Shown: positions 61,011-64,000 of the stretch, piece by piece
Position numbering within the stretch: the first letter of the stretch is position 1
How the letters are laid out: each line of letters begins with the position of its first letter
Assembly: GCA_027704905.1 (NCBI GenBank)
Contig: CM051002.1
Coordinates: forward strand, 4,499,351-4,563,350
DNA from: Muraenolepis orangiensis
Lineage: Eukaryota > Chordata > Actinopteri > Gadiformes > Muraenolepididae
Reading direction: 5' to 3'
Length of the DNA: 64,000 nt
Position numbers and translations under genes: made by a program
The notes under the pieces: generated by a model
Told to the model about the DNA's origin: nothing
Database searches by the model: none
What the model saw: the letters and a program-made list of their open reading frames with translations, nothing else

Positions 61011-61529
61011 ATGTGGCCTTATTGTAGTAGTAGTAGTGGTGGTGGTGGTGGTGCCATTGCCAGGAGCCAAACATTAATGACTTCTCTATTTCCATACGAG
61101 GATGGCGAGACTGTTATATCCATAGCCTACAGTATATAGATTTATACAGATTTCATAGGAACCAGGAAATGTATCTTTCATTGGGGCTTTTTTCCATAAC
61201 TTTGCTAAATCAACTTGATGAGGTTCCTCCGCACCCCGTACTAAAATAAGGAGCTGACATTCAGCAGTTAATTAACAATCAAGGCAGTTAATTTAAGTCG
61301 ATCTTCCCTTAACTGCTTCAGTGTAGTTTTATTTGACACAGTTTAAAATAACCACATCAGCGTGAGCCAACTGAGCCACGGATACGCTTCTGTACGTAAC
61401 TTCCTGAGTTTATGCTTTGATTTTCTATCTCAACCATCCATCCACTGCCATTACAAATGTGTTGTGTGGACCAAAAGTTATCATTGATTACAACTACCTG
61501 CCTCTCAAAGTGCTAATCTCGTATGACAC
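61011..61529. other. Unannotated DNA with short (TAG)n/(TGG)n
   Basis: Triplet repeats at 61024-61051. No 3' LTR matching 59572 was found here. Confidence 0.35.
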
Positions 61530-62466
61530 AAGTCAAGTCAAGTCAAGTCAAGTTTATTGTCACTTCACAGTTTACACAAGTATAAAGCAGTGATGTGAAA
61601 ATCTTGTGTGCAATACCCGACGACAGACAGCAGTTATAAAAATAGATAAAATTTGAATGAAAATAGAATAAAGTTAAAAATAAAAATAAAAAATAAAAAT
61701 GCAATTTATAAAATGCAAAATATCAGCACAGAAAAGAGCAATATGTATAGATAAATCAATGTAATAAAATATACATTGTTATATGCTATACGCCCTTGTT
61801 CAGCAGCCTGATGGCCTGACTGTGGAAGCTATCTCTAAGCCTATTTGTACGGCACTTGATACTGCGGTATCGCCTGCCTGACGGTAACAGTGAGTACAGT
61901 TGGTGGCTGGTGGGCAATGTCTTTTATGATTTGTTTGGCCTTGGCCACGCACCGCTGGTTGTATATATCCAGGAGGGAGGGGAACTCACCTCCAACGATA
62001 TACTGGGCCGTCCGCACCACCCTTTGAAGCGCTCTGCGCTCGAGTGCAATGCAGTTCCCGTACCAGGCGGTGATACACCCTGTAAGAACACTCTCGATGG
62101 TGCCGTTATAGAATGTTCTCAGGATGCGGGGGCCCATGCTGAATTTCTTCAGATGCCTGAGGAAGTACAGGCGTTGTTGGGCCCTTTTCACCACGTGTGT
62201 GGTGTGCGTGGACCATGTGAGGTCCTCGGAGATGTGCACGCCGAGGAACTTGAAGCTGCTGACCTTCTCTACTGCAACGCCGTCGATGGAGATAGGGCTG
62301 TGCTCTCCCCTCTGCCTCCTGAAGTCCACGATCAGCTCCTTGGTCTTCTTGACATTGAGGGCGAGGCTGTTCTCCTGGCACCACTGCTCCAGCGATCCGA
62401 CCTCCTCCCTGTAGGCTGTCTCGTCGCCGCCGGCGATCAGGCCTATCACTGTCGTGTCGTCAGCAT
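61530..62466 (-). pseudogene. LINE family A: RT C-terminal half and 3'UTR
   Basis: From 62466 downward: ADDTTVIGLIAGGDETAYRE, LEQWCQENSLALNVKKTKEL, FRRQRGEHSPISIDGVAVEK, FKFLGVHISEDLTWSTH, LRHLKKFSMGP, GCITAWYGNC and RTAQYIVGGEFPSLLDIYNQ. It is largely open from the catalytic D-D to the C terminus, the best preserved family A coding segment here. 3'UTR and (CAAGT)n at 61530-61800. The 5' edge is truncated right at the catalytic box. Confidence 0.92.
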
Positions 62467-62479
62467 GGTGTCCATGTAT

Positions 62480-62768
62480 GATGGACATGTCTTCCATGCA
62501 TTGAGGAGATCTGTAGGACCAGATGTCGGAAGAAGGCCATGTCCATTATAAAGGACTGCAACCACCCTGGGCTCCATGTCTTTTCCCCCTACCGTCTGGT
62601 CGCCGGTTGCGCAGCAAAGTCACTTTGCTGTCCTTTTTTTGTTAATTTTTATTTCTATTATATATATCATTTTTATGGTATTGTTTTTTGAGATGCATAC
62701 TGCGGGAGGGAATGGGGACTAAGCATTCCAATGTACTTGTTACAAATAGCAAATATATATATTGTATT
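62480..62768 (+). mobile_element. LINE family B, last coding residues and 3'UTR
   Basis: LPCIEEICRTRCRKKAMSII parallels LPCIKEIFRTRCRKKAVSIT at 52705-52765. The 3'UTR has CCCCTACCGTCTGGTCGCC and GGGAGGGAATGGGGACTAAG, ending GTTACAAATAGCAAATA. It abuts the family A copy head to head. Confidence 0.82.
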
Positions 62769-62771
62769 TAC

Positions 62772-63905
62772 ATAACATTACAGTCATTTAGCAGACGCTT
62801 TTATCCAAAGCGACTTAAAATAGTGTGTTTCAACAAAGGAAGGTAAGAGAACAACTCGTCACCAGAAGTCAAAAGTGCATTTAATTTCTAACAAGTCTCC
62901 AATAACTGAACCAGCGCTCAGGTAGAAGTACAATCATTCAGGCAAAAGTGTCAGGGAAAAGTACAATAAGTTGGCAAACAATATGCAACAATATCTAGAA
63001 CAATATCTACCAATCTATAATATGTAATCTACTTAGATAATTGACTTAGCGCCACAAGGAAGGATCCGGGAAGTGTGTCCTGAAGAGATGGGTTTTCAGC
63101 TTGCGGCGGAAGATGGGCAGTGACTCTGCAGTCGTTCCACCAAATTGGGGCCGTGACAGAGAACAGCTTTGACCGCGTAGATCGGCCACACGGTCCCCTA
63201 AGTGAGGGGGGAAGCAGAAGGCTCGAAGAAGCTGAGCGAAGTGGACGGGTTGGGATGTAGGCCTGGAGGTAGGATGGAGCTGTACATTTTACTGCCCTGT
63301 AGGCTAGCACCAGGGTCTTGAACTGGATGAGAGCAGCTACAGGTAGCCAGTGTAGAGTCCGAAGGAGGGTAGATGTGTGGGAGTACTTGGGGCGGTTGAA
63401 CACCAGGCAAGCTGCAGCATTCTGAATGAGCTCCAGGGGCCTGATGGCAAATGCCGGGGCACCAGCAAGGAGGGAGTTGTAGTAGTCCACCCGGGAAATG
63501 AAAAAAGCCTGGATGAGCACCTGCACAGCCTTTTCAGTGAGAAAAGGCCGAATCCTCCTGATATTGTAGAGGAGGAATCTGCAGGAGCGTGTCACCGATG
63601 CAATGTTTGCGGAGAACAACAGTTGGTTGTCCAGGGTCACACCCAGATTCCTTACGGTCCGAGTAGGTGTCACCACAGCATCATCAATGGTGACAGCCAG
63701 GTCTCAGTGCGGACAGCTCTTTGCCGGGAAGAACACTACCTCAGTCTTGTCCAGGTTGAGCTTTCGGTGGTGCATCGACATCCACTATGAGATGTCTGCT
63801 AAGCACGCAGCAATGCGTGTTTCCACTTGCGTGTCCGAGGGGGGAAACAACAAGACCAGTTGGGTGTCGTCAGCATAGCAGTGGTAGGATAAGTCATGGG
63901 AGTGG
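62772..63905 (-). pseudogene. LINE family C (L2/CR1-like): RT from catalytic box to 3' end
   Basis: Read from 63905 downward: SYHCYADDTQLVLLFPPS with the catalytic Y-A-D-D, KLNLDKTEVVFFPAKSCP, a stop, then a 215-aa open frame with TRTVRNLGVTLDNQLLFSAN, RSCRFLLYNIRRIRPFLT, YYNSLLAGAPAFAIRPLELI and FNRPKYSHTSTLLRTLHWLP. The 3'UTR ends in GCGTCTGC-type sequence and ATTAC repeats at 62772. It is truncated at the RT catalytic box on its 5' side. Confidence 0.9.
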
Positions 63906-64000
63906 AAAACAGCACCATCTTCTATCTTGTCCTGGTGTGAATGCTCACTCGTTTTTGCATCGTACTCAGAATCTTTAGAAATGTAGAAATATCAAAAATA

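Noticed and set aside
61856..62551. 231-aa plus-strand frame
   Set aside because: Antisense shadow of the family A reverse transcriptase on the minus strand.

Overview
This window looks like intergenic or intronic DNA from a ray-finned (teleost) fish. The evidence is the mix of repeats. There are many 5'-truncated LINEs of the Rex1/L2/CR1 group, tRNA-derived SINEs, a BEL/Pao element, Ty3/gypsy-type LTRs, hAT DNA transposons and very long (GT)n, (CT)n and (TA)n microsatellites. I found no host protein-coding exon, rRNA gene, tRNA gene or CRISPR array that I can support. Nearly every long open reading frame is a microsatellite translation or a shadow of a decayed transposon.

LINE families as used below. 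Family A is Rex1/L2-like, has an RT box read as FADD and ends in an (ACTTG)n tail; seven copies lie at 1, 3813, 11427, 19257, 36503, 38601 and 61530. Family B is also Rex1-like and ends in TTGTATC/TTGAATC repeats; copies lie near 6286, 15905, 17860, 32178, 44441, 50196, 52200, 55440 and 62480. Family C is L2/CR1-like, has an RT box read as YADD and ends in ATTAC/TAATG repeats; copies lie near 22765, 28740, 44985, 57008, 58465 and 62772.

Layout. 0-7 kb: a family A LINE carrying a small 78-bp insertion with a 14-bp target-site duplication (TSD), several microsatellites, and a nested SINE split by a LINE and a solo LTR (3783-4753). 7-18 kb: an LTR-like block, a complete non-autonomous hAT with 8-bp TSD and a SINE inside it (8075-8899), a solo LTR with 5-bp TSD (9962-10599), and a second non-autonomous hAT with 8-bp TSD (13186-13816) that has a partial relative at 16821-17838. 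18-23 kb: simple repeats, including a duplicated cassette of (CT)n, about 110 bp and (GT)n. 23-28.4 kb: an internal LINE fragment against a broken BEL/Pao element on the minus strand. 29-41 kb: a 55-bp tandem array, three more solo LTRs with TSDs (one with a single mismatch), a 22/26-bp minisatellite and more LINEs. 41-44 kb is the longest stretch without recognisable repeats. 45-64 kb: LINE fragments, a fossil hAT transposase (46994-48800), SINEs, simple repeats, a truncated gypsy element (59572-61010), and a head-to-head LINE junction at the end.

The elements do not form a pathway. They record successive insertions whose relative ages can be read from the nesting. I did not find an undescribed functional system. 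The best leads are the nested insertions with intact TSDs, the tiny 78-bp retroposon, the palindrome-bearing hAT family and the 169-bp miniature solo LTR. All coordinates of repeat edges come from reading by eye.
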